Assembly (NCBI GenBank): GCA_006503475.1
Contig: RSEH01000098.1
Coordinates: 1-64,000 of the forward strand
Reading direction: 5' to 3'
Source of the DNA: Stentor roeselii
Lineage: Eukaryota; Ciliophora; Heterotrichea; Heterotrichida; Stentoridae
DNA length: 64,000 bases
Shown here: one piece after another, positions 12,146 through 22,500 of the stretch
Layout of the letters: the number at the start of each line of letters is the position of its first letter
Position numbering within the stretch: the stretch's first letter is position 1
Made by a program: the position numbers and the translations under genes
Notes under the pieces: generated by a model
What the model saw: only the letters and a program-made list of their open reading frames with translations
The model's database searches: none
Told to the model about the DNA's origin: nothing

Positions 12146-12622
12146 TCATCTCCTACAACTTCTATCGACTAGATAGACTATATCGAAATTTCTAATTTCT
12201 AAATTTTCTAGAGTGTAATGATTTCTCAAAAGCTTTCCATCGAATAACAGCCACTGAGTATTAACAGGTAATCCTTCAACTTCTTTAATCATTTCCTTAA
12301 CCTTCAAAACAGTATCAGTCCTCTTTAAAGTAAATTTTAAATCATTTCCCTTTATATTCCTTATAGAAATACTAACTTTAGTACTTAATTCTTCAGTTTT
12401 TTCTATGATATTATTTTCTGTTGCAAAAAGTATTTCTTCTATTGTGAAACATTTATCAAGATCATCTATATCAAAAGTTTTAATTGAGCACAAAGGACAG
12501 ATAATATTATTGTTCTTTTGAATTTTTTTCAAGCAGAGTTGGCAGAGAATATGAAAACAAGATAGTTTTATTGCGATATTGCTGGTGATATTGTAATATT
12601 CTAAGCAAACTGGACATTCCAT
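12146..12622 (-). CDS. RING finger and ubiquitin-like domain protein
   Basis: 158 residues. A C3HC4 RING finger fills residues 3-45 (C3, C6, C22, H24, C27, C30, C42, C45), so this is a likely E3 ubiquitin ligase. A ubiquitin-like beta-grasp domain occupies about 83-155, with the marks KVKEMIKEVEGLPVNTQWLL and LLRNHYTLENLEIRNFDIVY. The domain ends RSCRR rather than with a di-glycine, so it is not expected to be processed or conjugated; it probably docks to the proteasome or to a partner. The two domains are joined by about 35 residues. The start lies in GTTATAAATGG; the stop is TGA. Confidence 0.85.
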   Translation of the reverse strand: MECPVCLEYYNITSNIAIKLSCFHILCQLCLKKIQKNNNIICPLCSIKTFDIDDLDKCFTIEEILFATENNIIEKTEELSTKVSISIRNIKGNDLKFTLKRTDTVLKVKEMIKEVEGLPVNTQWLLFDGKLLRNHYTLENLEIRNFDIVYLVDRSCRR

Positions 12623-13798
12623 TTATAACATAAGTTTAAAAAGTAATTTGATGATTATTTATTATCATTATTTGTAGAATTAAATAATAATCTGAATTTT
12701 ATATATATTTGAAGACAAAGAAATAGGCATTCAAAGTTAATTTGAATTGATTTATCAAACTCTATATTTCAAAGTGTTCCATCTAGTTGTGAAGTTCAGA
12801 ATCCTTATTACTTATAATCTTTATTCGTAATGTCTGAAGGAAAAATAGGCCATATATGAAGAAGAAGTGCATTCAAATCGAAAGACTTTCGAACCTTATA
12901 TCTTATGTTTAGTATCATACTTCCTGAATTTTCTTAAAAAGTTTAAATATATAAGTTTTATCCAATAAAATACCTGAATTCTAAACCATATTGATATGAT
13001 CATCACAAGATTTACTGAGAGTAAAAAAATTTAACAGAATTTCGAAATTTTAAGATGATTTTAAATTAAAATTAAAGTTTTTAATTGCTTTTTTCATCTT
13101 AATTCACATTTGTACCATGTGCAACACTTTGTGTAGATCACTGAAAAAATATATAAATCATGTTTATTAAAATATGATATTTTTATAACTATTCCATTAT
13201 TTTAGAATGAATCATCGGATTTAAGGTTTTCTTGAAGCGTTTAAGTGAAATCATAATCAAAACATTGTTTTCTATCAACATTGAATTATATCAACATTGA
13301 TAAGTAGATATATTTTTTTAATTTTATAAGATCTTATATTTTATTTTTCAGTGTTCCATTAAATTTAATTCGCGATTTAAACAAAAACATCTTTAAATTA
13401 TAAGCTTAGTATTTAAGATTAAAATTCGAAGCTAGAATCATTCAAGCTACTTTAATTGAAGCTCAAGAAATATTATAAATAAATGTATTTTCTATAACAT
13501 TAATGTTTTTAAGTAATTAAGGTATTTTCAACAGTTTCAGCTTATATGAAATATTTCTTATTTTCATTCATAAATTCTAGTAAGACTATTGTTGGGCATA
13601 AAGATCGATAATTAAGAATAATATTTCAATGCTGAAAATCATGAATATCGCGCTTATTATAAGAAATTTGTTCATTTCGTAACTTATGAACGATTCAATT
13701 TCTCTAAAAAGATAAATTTTTCAGTTATCTAAGATTTTCTTGTATTAAAAATCAATAAACTAAAATTTATTCCTATTCTTATCTAAAAATCTTAAATA
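12623..13798. other. AT-rich divergent spacer
   Basis: About 1.2 kb between divergent genes (RING gene on minus, B-box/kelch gene on plus). No gene or RNA recognised. A short direct repeat (TATCAACATTGA twice) lies near 13,277-13,304. Confidence 0.5.
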
Positions 13799-15031
13799 AT
13801 GTCAAATTGCTATATTCCTGGATGCACAGAACTACCAGTAGTGCACTGTTTATGTTCAAATTCAATAAAAATCTGCTCTGCTCATACATCTTCACATATT
13901 CTCTGCTACGGAGATCATACAGTGAAGAAGTTGTATACAAGGACCTTAGATATTGATAAAAATAAAATTATTGATTTTTTGATAAAGCAACAAAATCAAC
14001 TAAAAGAAAAGATATCAAAATTAAAACATTACTCAAACCAACTGATAAACTTAATTTCACTTAAATCAAAAGATCTTCTAAAAACCCTCACTTCCAAAAA
14101 GCTTCACTTAAAAAACCAGCTAAAGATCTTCATGAGCCAAGATATCCTCGAAGAAAATTTGTTAGATCAAATAAAAATCTTTAACTTTAACCCTTTAGAA
14201 GATCACATTTCAAATATCGAAACAATAGAAAAAAAACTAAAGAGACTTTTTAATACAAATTTATGGATTTCTTATTCTAAACCAGATGACTATGCAATTA
14301 TTTTTAACTCGAATTTGAGTAGTCATGTTGAACTAGTTGATTTAAATACTATAAAAAAATTCACTGTTGACCTTAAAATAAATGATCTCACTCAATACTG
14401 CCTTTGCTGTAAAATTGAACCTGATAAGTTTTTTGTATATGGAGGAGGAACTTCTAATCCTAGACTCAACACTGCGAAAATAATTGATATAAAAAATTTC
14501 ACATCAAAAGCGGTGAGTTCTGGAAGTTCTTTATCTCATACAGGAGGATGTTTATTTAAGAACTGTGTTTATGTGTTTGGAGGTTTTGATGGAAGTCGAA
14601 GTCTTGTCAACAGTAAGAAATTCAGTCTTAAAAGTAACATTTGGACTGAATTGATTCCATTACCAGAGATTAATCATGGGACAAATGCTTATGCACTGAA
14701 AGATAGGATTTTGGTTTCTGGGTATCAAAGTTCGAATATCTTTGCATATGAACCGGATCAAAATCAATTCTCCCTTTGCAAATATTTACTTTCTGCGAAT
14801 GCACACAAGTATTTAATAGAAAATTGGATTGTATGTTTCGGAAATTTTCTCTATGAGATAGACACCCAAGAAAATTTGGTTGTTCGAGAATCCATCTTAA
14901 GTCAAGGAAATTGGTTAAATTCTTCTGCATGGTTTAAGCGTGGCAAATTCATCTACTTCGTTGTAACTGATCATGGGCTCTATAGAATAAATTGTGAGTC
15001 GAAAACAATACAATTAGTTAAAATTAGCTAA
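13799..15031 (+). CDS. B-box-like zinc finger and kelch-repeat protein
   Basis: 410 residues. Cys/His cluster at residues 4-42 (C4, C9, C16-x-C18, C25, H28 and His further on), then a Lys-rich coiled coil (about 55-150), then kelch-type strands from about 185 to the end, for example FFVYGGG, GGCLFKNCVYVFGGFDG and ILVSGYQ. The layout matches the interrupted gene at 5,760-7,055, so these are paralogues of a B-box/kelch family; this copy is intact. Adaptor or ubiquitin-related roles are usual for such proteins, but nothing here fixes the substrate. It is the last gene of the AT-rich part of the window. Confidence 0.85.
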   Translation: MSNCYIPGCTELPVVHCLCSNSIKICSAHTSSHILCYGDHTVKKLYTRTLDIDKNKIIDFLIKQQNQLKEKISKLKHYSNQLINLISLKSKDLLKTLTSKKLHLKNQLKIFMSQDILEENLLDQIKIFNFNPLEDHISNIETIEKKLKRLFNTNLWISYSKPDDYAIIFNSNLSSHVELVDLNTIKKFTVDLKINDLTQYCLCCKIEPDKFFVYGGGTSNPRLNTAKIIDIKNFTSKAVSSGSSLSHTGGCLFKNCVYVFGGFDGSRSLVNSKKFSLKSNIWTELIPLPEINHGTNAYALKDRILVSGYQSSNIFAYEPDQNQFSLCKYLLSANAHKYLIENWIVCFGNFLYEIDTQENLVVRESILSQGNWLNSSAWFKRGKFIYFVVTDHGLYRINCESKTIQLVKIS

Positions 15032-15432
15032 ATAATATAACTAGATTAAAGAATTATAGATTTGGTATAAAAAATCATCTTGAAGTAGTATCAAATAAAC
15101 ATATGAAATTACTCATTCGACTAAACATATCTAGATTAATCAATAAAATGAATGAATCTTAAAACTTTCTCTATTCTACAAAAAAATTTCTAATCGTGAT
15201 AACTTCTAAGACATCGAAAGTTCTTCTCTAATATTTAAATTACATATAAACATTAATATTTACTCCTAAAAATACCTTTCAGATTTCTTCTTCTCAATAA
15301 TTTCCCAAAACATCTAAAAATTTCCCAAATTAAATCAATTAAATAACCTAAACAACAATAAACCAAAACCAAAAATCTCAAAAATAATCAAAAAACATCT
15401 CATCCCAAGAAATCCAAATCATTCTCAAAAAT
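15032..15432. other. spacer turning G-poor toward the next gene
   Basis: 400 nt without a gene. The last 150 nt before the coiled-coil gene are almost purely A and C with T (very few G), one of the AC-rich blocks described in the findings. This spacer is the boundary between gene-poor and gene-dense DNA. Confidence 0.5.
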
Positions 15433-18036
15433 ATGTCCCAACCATTTGTCCGATACGATTCCTCAGGAGTGACAGCAGCTTTAAAAGGTCAAGACCGTCG
15501 TCCAACTCCTCCTCGCAAGTTATTTTCACAGGACTTCACATCAAAGCTTTCCGAACTCGAAGAAAAGCAAAAAGAACAAGAAAGGTTCAACACTTTCCTC
15601 GTAGACCAGATAAATCGTTTAGAAGGCTCAGTAGGAAAGAAGTACTCACGAGGAGGCCTTCCAAGCCGAGGCGGCGATGAAAGACTTTCAAGACTTGAAG
15701 AAGAAGTCCGTCGGTTGGAGTCTTTAATGAGCCGAGAGCGAAATGATTTGAAAGTCATTCAACAAGATTCAGAACTAGTCCAAATGCGTCAGTTTTTACA
15801 GGAAAAACTCACTGAAGACCATAAATTGCATCAAAAACATAAGGAAAAAGGACAGGTCTTGTTTGGAGAAGTTGTCAGACTTGGTGAAAACTATGAAAAA
15901 ACTAATGAATTTCTTCAAAATCTATCACTTGGACTTGAAAGTCGAATACTTGCTATTGAAAATAGAGTTAATTCAGGTGAAAGGCAAGTTGTTGCTATTG
16001 ATAGTCGATCAGAAGGAAATTTAACTCATCTTATGGAACTTGCGGAAAAAATGTATGGGAAGATTCAGACTTTAGAACAGGCTTTATTTGCTTTGGGAGG
16101 GGAACATGAAAAAAATACCAGGTCGATTGACCGGGTAGAAGGTGGCGCATTTCGCCTTCAAGAAGATATGCGAGTGTTTTTCAAGCAGCTTCAAACAGAC
16201 CTTCAAAGTAAAATCGAGGTGAAATCAGGTGACCTCCTAAACAAACTACTTCAAGAGCAAGAAGACCGTCTTCGAACTCACGACGACTTAAAGTACAACG
16301 TTGAGCTGAAAGACAAGATGACTCAAGACAAGTTGTCCTATGACCGCAGCGAGTTTAAATCTCGTTTAACAAGTCTAGAAAGTTACTTAAAAACTGAACT
16401 TCAACGAAAAGAAGACCTTATTCAAGCTTTAAGCTCGTCGCTGGACCAACAAACGCGAAATATTTATGAAACAGTTCGTTTAAATGAGTTAAATCGTCAA
16501 GAGCGTGAAGAGCAGTTGAGTTCGGAAATGGCAAACGCAGCAGAATCAACCCGTCAAATGATCGAGCAACACAAGCTCTTCCAAAGTTCAATCACAGAAA
16601 AAGTGACAGAAATGGTTCGAACAGAGATCGACGTGCGTCAAAAAGGTGAAAAAGACTTAAAAAACCTGACCCATCAAACAATGAAAGGCATCCTTCAAGA
16701 AATCGCGATGCAAAAAGACATAATCGACCGTCTTCGTTTAAAATTCGACCACGACATTCAAGAGTCCCAAAAAAGCTTCTCCGAAAAAGCCGACCTTCTA
16801 AGTCGTTACATCGAAGACGAGATAAAGCGAAGTGCCGACCTGATAAAGTCTCAACACAACCAAAGTAAAGAAATGATCACAAAAATCGCAGAAAGTCTAA
16901 AAACAACGATTTTAAACAATGAGAAGTCAAAAAGTGAAATTGTGAAAAAAATAGGAAAACTTGAAGGTTTATTACAAGCGACGAAAACTGACTTGAACTC
17001 AACTTTAGAAGTGACTGATAATCGATATGTAAGTAAAATGCGAGAACTACAGCAAAGTCTAGAAAATCATGTCATGATTAACACCCGGGTTCTTGAAACT
17101 CGAATTGAAACTTTAGCTGGAATGGTTGAGTCAAGTTTATCATCATTTGAAGCTTCACTGTTATCTAACCGAGAAGTATTTTCTGAGATAATCAACAAGT
17201 TAAACTCCGAAATCAGTGAAAATCACTCAGTGATCTGCAGAGACCTACAAAAAATAGTCTCTGAGATTTCAAGTTTTCAAGAAGAAATTGATTCATTATC
17301 TGAAACAGTTCATGAAAACTTGCAAAAAACTTCAAATTTCATCTCGTCAATTGAATCTAAATCACTTGTTCTTCTCACTAATGAAAAAATCGTCAGGGAA
17401 AATTTGATAAACCGTGTAAGTGAAGATTTTGATGAACGTGTTAAAGAATTCGAGGAAAAAGTAGAAAATTTCGAAGAACGTCTTAATGAAGAGGAAAAAA
17501 TCCAGCAAGGAAATGATGATAAAAATAATGAAAAATTCAAAGAAATCACTGAAAAGCTGAAAAAAATAAAAAATGTTGTCAAAGGAAGTAAAACTGGAGA
17601 TCTTCTTATTCAAGAAGAAAAAGACCGCAACAAGATCTTTAAAGAAACTCGAAACCTTTTAAATGAAATGATGGGAAGTGTCGAGACTCTGACATTACAA
17701 AAAGAAATCGAAGATCTCTCTGAATCAAATTTCATCCATCAAGGCGAAATCACTCAATTAAAAGAAGCTTTAAAGAAAAAAGTCTCAAAGTTAAAACTAC
17801 AACAAAACAAGTTAACAGATGAAAACAAGTTATTAATAGAAGAGATTTTTGACAGAAAAGTCGCAGGAATCCAAGAAAAACTCAAAAGAGACAACGAAAG
17901 TCTCTGGTCACGAACCCAAGAAAAAGCCACGAAAAGAAAAACTTCTTCACCTCAAGACTCCGTCGACCTAACTGAACGAATTTCAAGCATCGCCAGGACT
18001 GAAAAAGAGTCAACAAAGGCTCGACTGCGTCTTTAA
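15433..18036 (+). CDS. long coiled-coil protein, probable cytoskeletal/ciliary
   Basis: 867 residues, nearly all heptad-type coiled coil from about residue 35 to 840, rich in Glu, Lys, Gln, Ser and Leu. The N-terminus is basic with Pro (RRPTPPRKLFSQDF). No enzyme motif and no membrane segment. The length and unbroken coil are typical of ciliate basal-body, rootlet or cortical fibre proteins, but I cannot name a family. Codon composition changes along the gene: C-rich third positions near 16,200-16,900, more G-rich around 15,650-16,150. It ends only 8 nt before the next ATG on the same strand, leaving almost no 3' untranslated space. Confidence 0.8.
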   Translation: MSQPFVRYDSSGVTAALKGQDRRPTPPRKLFSQDFTSKLSELEEKQKEQERFNTFLVDQINRLEGSVGKKYSRGGLPSRGGDERLSRLEEEVRRLESLMSRERNDLKVIQQDSELVQMRQFLQEKLTEDHKLHQKHKEKGQVLFGEVVRLGENYEKTNEFLQNLSLGLESRILAIENRVNSGERQVVAIDSRSEGNLTHLMELAEKMYGKIQTLEQALFALGGEHEKNTRSIDRVEGGAFRLQEDMRVFFKQLQTDLQSKIEVKSGDLLNKLLQEQEDRLRTHDDLKYNVELKDKMTQDKLSYDRSEFKSRLTSLESYLKTELQRKEDLIQALSSSLDQQTRNIYETVRLNELNRQEREEQLSSEMANAAESTRQMIEQHKLFQSSITEKVTEMVRTEIDVRQKGEKDLKNLTHQTMKGILQEIAMQKDIIDRLRLKFDHDIQESQKSFSEKADLLSRYIEDEIKRSADLIKSQHNQSKEMITKIAESLKTTILNNEKSKSEIVKKIGKLEGLLQATKTDLNSTLEVTDNRYVSKMRELQQSLENHVMINTRVLETRIETLAGMVESSLSSFEASLLSNREVFSEIINKLNSEISENHSVICRDLQKIVSEISSFQEEIDSLSETVHENLQKTSNFISSIESKSLVLLTNEKIVRENLINRVSEDFDERVKEFEEKVENFEERLNEEEKIQQGNDDKNNEKFKEITEKLKKIKNVVKGSKTGDLLIQEEKDRNKIFKETRNLLNEMMGSVETLTLQKEIEDLSESNFIHQGEITQLKEALKKKVSKLKLQQNKLTDENKLLIEEIFDRKVAGIQEKLKRDNESLWSRTQEKATKRKTSSPQDSVDLTERISSIARTEKESTKARLRL

Positions 18037-18044
18037 CTATATAA

Positions 18045-18692
18045 ATGGAAAGACTGAAACAACTCAACAAAGAGCAAATCTTTTTCATCTTCCTCTTGTC
18101 AGTCGTCGTTCTTGACCTTATCTTCCTGATCAGCTCCCAAGCCACTAAAGAATGGTACAAAGGAGGAGACGATGGATGTGAATGGAAAGGAAACGCGAAT
18201 GGAATCTACAGTTCTCATTGTTATTCTCATAAAAGCTATCAAGACACTAAATGTTCTCATTCTCGATGCACCTGCTGCAGTGATCAAGTCGATCTTGATA
18301 AACTTGGACATGCACTTTGGCCTTTTATTGTTTTGATTATATTCAACTGCTTTTGGATGGGGATTTTAACTGTTGGAATGAAGAAAAAAATCGATTTGGA
18401 CGGGTATTTCATTAAACTTAGCAAGATTTTAACCATTCCTGTCGCGTTTTTAATGATTATCTTCTTCGCAGTTGAGTCTTTTGGAATCACTCATGAAAAG
18501 GTACAGGCTGGCCTTGTGCTTCGGATTATTTCGATTATTGTCTTTGCATTGTTCACTGTGGCTCTTTGTTGGCTTAATAATGGTTTAAGGCCGAAGGTGA
18601 GTGAAAGTTTGTTTAGAAATGATGTGACTATTATGTCTGTGTTAAAGGGCAACGGTGAGATGTTGGTTAATAAGGAAGGCAGCTTTAATTAA
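18045..18692 (+). CDS. four-pass membrane protein
   Basis: 215 residues with four hydrophobic segments (about 11-31, 90-112, 125-148 and 158-180) and short cytoplasmic ends. The first extracellular loop holds many cysteines (CEWKG, SHCYS, TKCSHSRCTCCSD). The topology resembles claudin or tetraspan proteins, but no family signature is clear. It starts in TATATAAATGG, 8 nt after the stop of the coiled-coil gene, and stops 8 nt before the next ATG. These three genes could share one transcript or have overlapping transcription signals. Confidence 0.75.
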   Translation: MERLKQLNKEQIFFIFLLSVVVLDLIFLISSQATKEWYKGGDDGCEWKGNANGIYSSHCYSHKSYQDTKCSHSRCTCCSDQVDLDKLGHALWPFIVLIIFNCFWMGILTVGMKKKIDLDGYFIKLSKILTIPVAFLMIIFFAVESFGITHEKVQAGLVLRIISIIVFALFTVALCWLNNGLRPKVSESLFRNDVTIMSVLKGNGEMLVNKEGSFN

Positions 18693-18700
18693 TATAATAG

Positions 18701-19207
18701 ATGTCTGGAGAACAACTTGAAGAGTACAAAAAAACTATGCAGGCTAGGTATGGCAATAGGGATGAGAATGAGGAAAGGAAAAATAGGGAGGAACAGATGA
18801 AGAGGGATGAAGAAATTGCGAGGAAACTTGCTAATGATCATCCTCAGAATGTTCCTGGATATGGAAATCAATATCCTGGGTATCAGAATCATCCTCAGTA
18901 TTATCAGAGTCAACATCCACCTGGGTATAATCAAAATGTTTATGCGGCTGGAAATACTGGGTATAATCAAAGTGGGTATTATCAACAACCTTATCCTTCA
19001 CCTCCGAATAATTACTATGCAAGTGAGTATTATCCGGCACATAACCCAAGACCAAACGAAAGTCAGCCCTTAGTTCAAAGCGAAGGCTTCCTTCCAGAAG
19101 TGAAAGACACCTGCTGCTACATAAACACCCAGATATGTGTGCTAACACTAGCCGTTCTAATGATAGTAGGAATCATAACAGGTGTAGTAATAATAGCTGT
19201 TAGTTAA
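18701..19207 (+). CDS. tail-anchored Pro/Gln/Tyr-rich protein
   Basis: 168 residues. The N-terminus is a charged helix (about 1-45, including EEIARKLAND, weakly like a ubiquitin-interacting motif). Residues about 48-120 are low-complexity, rich in Pro, Gly, Tyr, Gln and Asn (repeats of PGYxNQ type). A single hydrophobic segment at the end (about 143-166) is preceded by DTCCYINTQIC, so tail anchoring with possible palmitoylation is likely. It is 8 nt downstream of the four-pass membrane gene. Function unknown. Confidence 0.7.
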   Translation: MSGEQLEEYKKTMQARYGNRDENEERKNREEQMKRDEEIARKLANDHPQNVPGYGNQYPGYQNHPQYYQSQHPPGYNQNVYAAGNTGYNQSGYYQQPYPSPPNNYYASEYYPAHNPRPNESQPLVQSEGFLPEVKDTCCYINTQICVLTLAVLMIVGIITGVVIIAVS

Positions 19208-19259
19208 TCCAGCCAACCAAAGCCAGGATTCAAACAGTTGTCCACCTAATGACATATAA

Positions 19260-19568
19260 ATGGTTTTTTGGCATACTGCTTACAAGAAGCATCATTCTTA
19301 CTTGATTAGAAAGACACGTTTCTTCAATCTCTTCACGGTTTTCATGATGTTTTACGGAGTACACTGGTTCAACTCATACGAGTCTAATAGGACCATCTGG
19401 TACCTCGACCGTGTTAAACCAAATCAAGAGAAGGCAAACGACGCTCGTCGTAACTTCGGCTTCCGTGAACGATATGAGCCGTTAATAGCGCGAAGCCGAA
19501 AACACTACCTGATCTCTCAAGGTGAAGGAAATCCTCGAATTCCATACGAGAACCAACTATTACCTTAG
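19260..19568 (+). CDS. small single-pass membrane protein
   Basis: 102 residues, basic N-terminus (HTAYKKHHSYLIRKTRF), one hydrophobic segment around 22-38, then a charged soluble tail. Small proteins with this shape are common as accessory subunits of ciliate mitochondrial complexes, but that is only a suggestion. The start is TATAAATGG, 52 nt after the previous gene. The stop lies 4 nt from the stop of the convergent IQCH gene. Confidence 0.65.
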   Translation: MVFWHTAYKKHHSYLIRKTRFFNLFTVFMMFYGVHWFNSYESNRTIWYLDRVKPNQEKANDARRNFGFRERYEPLIARSRKHYLISQGEGNPRIPYENQLLP

Positions 19569-19572
19569 TTAA

Positions 19573-22500
19573 CTACTCGTCTAGATTTCTTTTAGCCGGT
19601 TTCATCTTCTTTTCAATAAACTTAATCTTCGCGACAAGATCTGAAATAGGTTTATATTCTTTTTTCTCAAATTCCTGCAAAAAGACCGGTGGTGGTCCAA
19701 CATGTTCAATAAGAAAGTCAAAGACCTGACTAATAAGTTTCATGATATTTTCTCTTTTCGATGAAATACACATGCATCCAAGATACCCAAACTTAAGCAA
19801 ATCATACAAAATAAAAGTAATTCCCCTTCCATGTTCCAAGTCATAAGAAACCCCTTCAAATCTGCACATATGAAAAAAATTCTTGATATCTAAAGTGACA
19901 AAAGAAGGGTTAAACATTTCCCAACAAATTAAAAACTCTCGGGTATCATAAACATTAAAATCATGAAACTTCTGATCATCTCCCAAGTACTGCTGAGGAA
20001 CCTTCACCCATATCTCAGGACTTTCAGCTTTTCTAATACTTTCCTTTGACAAATAAATATTCGCTTCTCCTAATTTCAACTGTTTTTCTTCTTCCTCATC
20101 ATCATCTTGACAGTTCATAAAGTACTTCCCGGTAGTTGAATCAAACAATCCTCCAACAATAAAATGAAAGTAAAAATAAGCACATGTCAACTTACAAATT
20201 CCAAAAGACAAGTCAACTGCCCAACAAACTGGTTTAAAAGAAGAATTCGAAACAAAAGCCACAAGTTGCAAAGTAAAAAATCCAAAAAGACCAGATCGAA
20301 AAAGCCTTTGCGCCAATTGATTCGTGATTAAAATCGCATCATCATGTGCAATTGAAAGCTGTGGAAAAAAAGCACCAGCATTTAAAAAATCAACAGAATG
20401 CAAATAATCCCCAGTCCCAATGAAGTTCGCAGTTCCATCAGGTTCAACTACAAAAGCAATGCACGGATAAGAAATTTCAGATTTTTTAACTGCAGGAGTC
20501 GCTTGAATGACTCCTCCATATTTCGTGAATTTTTCAATAAAAGTCCTCCATGTTGGGTAGAGACTGGGAACGGAATATTTTATGATCGAGTTCCAAGAAG
20601 TTTTTAGTTCTTCTAATAAGTCGTGAATCTCGCAGGTCTGCTTCAAGTTTGACTTTTTTCTTACTTCGGTGACTGACCTCAAGCGAGACACGTCGATGAA
20701 GGCCACTCCACGACTTGACTCTTCGCGGTTCATTTTTGCAAGCCAGATATCAACATCCGGGTTATGATAAATCAATTCTGATAACTTTTGAAAGAAGTCC
20801 TCAGCGTTACGAAGGTGAGTTTCCCATAAAGGACTAGTTAATCCAGCTTCTTGAAATAAAATCTTGAGTTCTGAACGATTTGAGTATTTCCAACAGGTTT
20901 CAAAGTCCCCTGAAAAAATAGGTAATGAAAGAATTACTGAAAGTTTCGCATCAAATATAGAGAGTTTACTACAGACGAGATATGACTTTCGTGATAAAGT
21001 TAATTGTTTGATTTTCTGGCAGGTGTTGTGGGAAAAGTAAAGTAAACTTGAAGTTCTTTTGAATAAAACGTGCTTGTCAAGAATGTCAGGGTGGATGAAA
21101 GTGACTCGGGTTTTAGGACTTCCAACACCTCCGATTTCGAGGATTCGAAAGTAGTAGTTTTTTATCTCTTCAGGCACCACCCTGGGTGTTACCAGGATTA
21201 AGTCAAGCAGGTTGTTCCTCAGCAGAAAAAGTCTGTTGATCTGTGAAGACTGAATCACTTCAGGATGAATCACACTACTCACATCTTCACAGGTGTTAAA
21301 AATATGCACTTCTACCCTTTTAGAATTTTTAAAACTTTCATAATCCTTTTTAAAGTTTTCTTGAAGAATTCGATGTTTTTTTAAAGTTTCTTCAGTTTTT
21401 GCTTGGATTATTTTCATTGTCATTGCTTTACGTTTCCAGTTTTTTATAGATTTTTGAATGATTACTGATTTTCGGATAAGGACTTTCAGTTGTTTATAAG
21501 CTGAGTAGTCTTTGAAACCTTTCCATAAAGCTTGAATTTTTACTGCTGCCAAGTCTTTGCCCAGAGGGTTTTTATATCGATGTGATGCGGAGTTCATCAA
21601 AGGGATAACTGTTGAACTGTTTATCACACTTGAAAGAAGATCGTCTAGCTTCAGTGGTCTCAGCTCGTCTTTTACGAAGTGAACTAGTTTTTTACCGTCA
21701 AGGTAAACGATTGGAGCGTTGATTCGAGTGAAAACGTCTTCTGCAAATGAAAGAGCTTGTGAAAGGTTACCCCAGGTCTCGCTGTAGACTCGCTTGAATG
21801 ACTGGAATTCAGGAGTTTGAAGAATTTTTCCTTTGCGGAAGATTATTTGGTGACCTGAAAAAGAGTCAACGATTTCTTCGTAGGTTCTTGTTTCTTCTTT
21901 GGCGAGGACTAAGGATTTGTTCTCGTAGGGATTTGATGCTGGGATTATGGATCCGTTTTCGGGTAAGGATAGTCTTTCTAGTTGGAGAAGTGATGGACCG
22001 ATTATTGGAGGTGGGGGAGGTGGCGCCATATCTCTCCAGTCATGAAAATTCGCTACTTTAACATCCACAGGTTTCACTCCTCTAGCAAAAGCAGGTGACA
22101 AGTCAACAGCCTTCGGAATAACCCCCCTTTGAATAAGTCTTAAAATTCCCGAACTCAAGTCCTCTTCCGAAATATCAACCGGGTCCGCTAAAGGATTTTC
22201 CCTGATTTCCTTCGGCAAGACCTGAGCCTTGAACTGTTTAAAAGCCTTCGGTTTTTTATATACAACAGCTCCTAACTGCCTTCCTTTATTCGAAACAACT
22301 CCAGGTAGCTGGTATTTCGATTTGACGACATCAACTCCAAACTTCGAAGTCGGATTTCCAATCGTTTTTCTCGCTCTTTGCTCAGATAAAACTTTTCGAA
22401 TCGGCTGTCGAAGACTGGAAGGCGCGGGTAGGACTTGAGAAGATTTTTCTTTAGAAGTCCGAAATTTTGGTAACTTTGAAGAAGTTGAAATCTGGATCAA

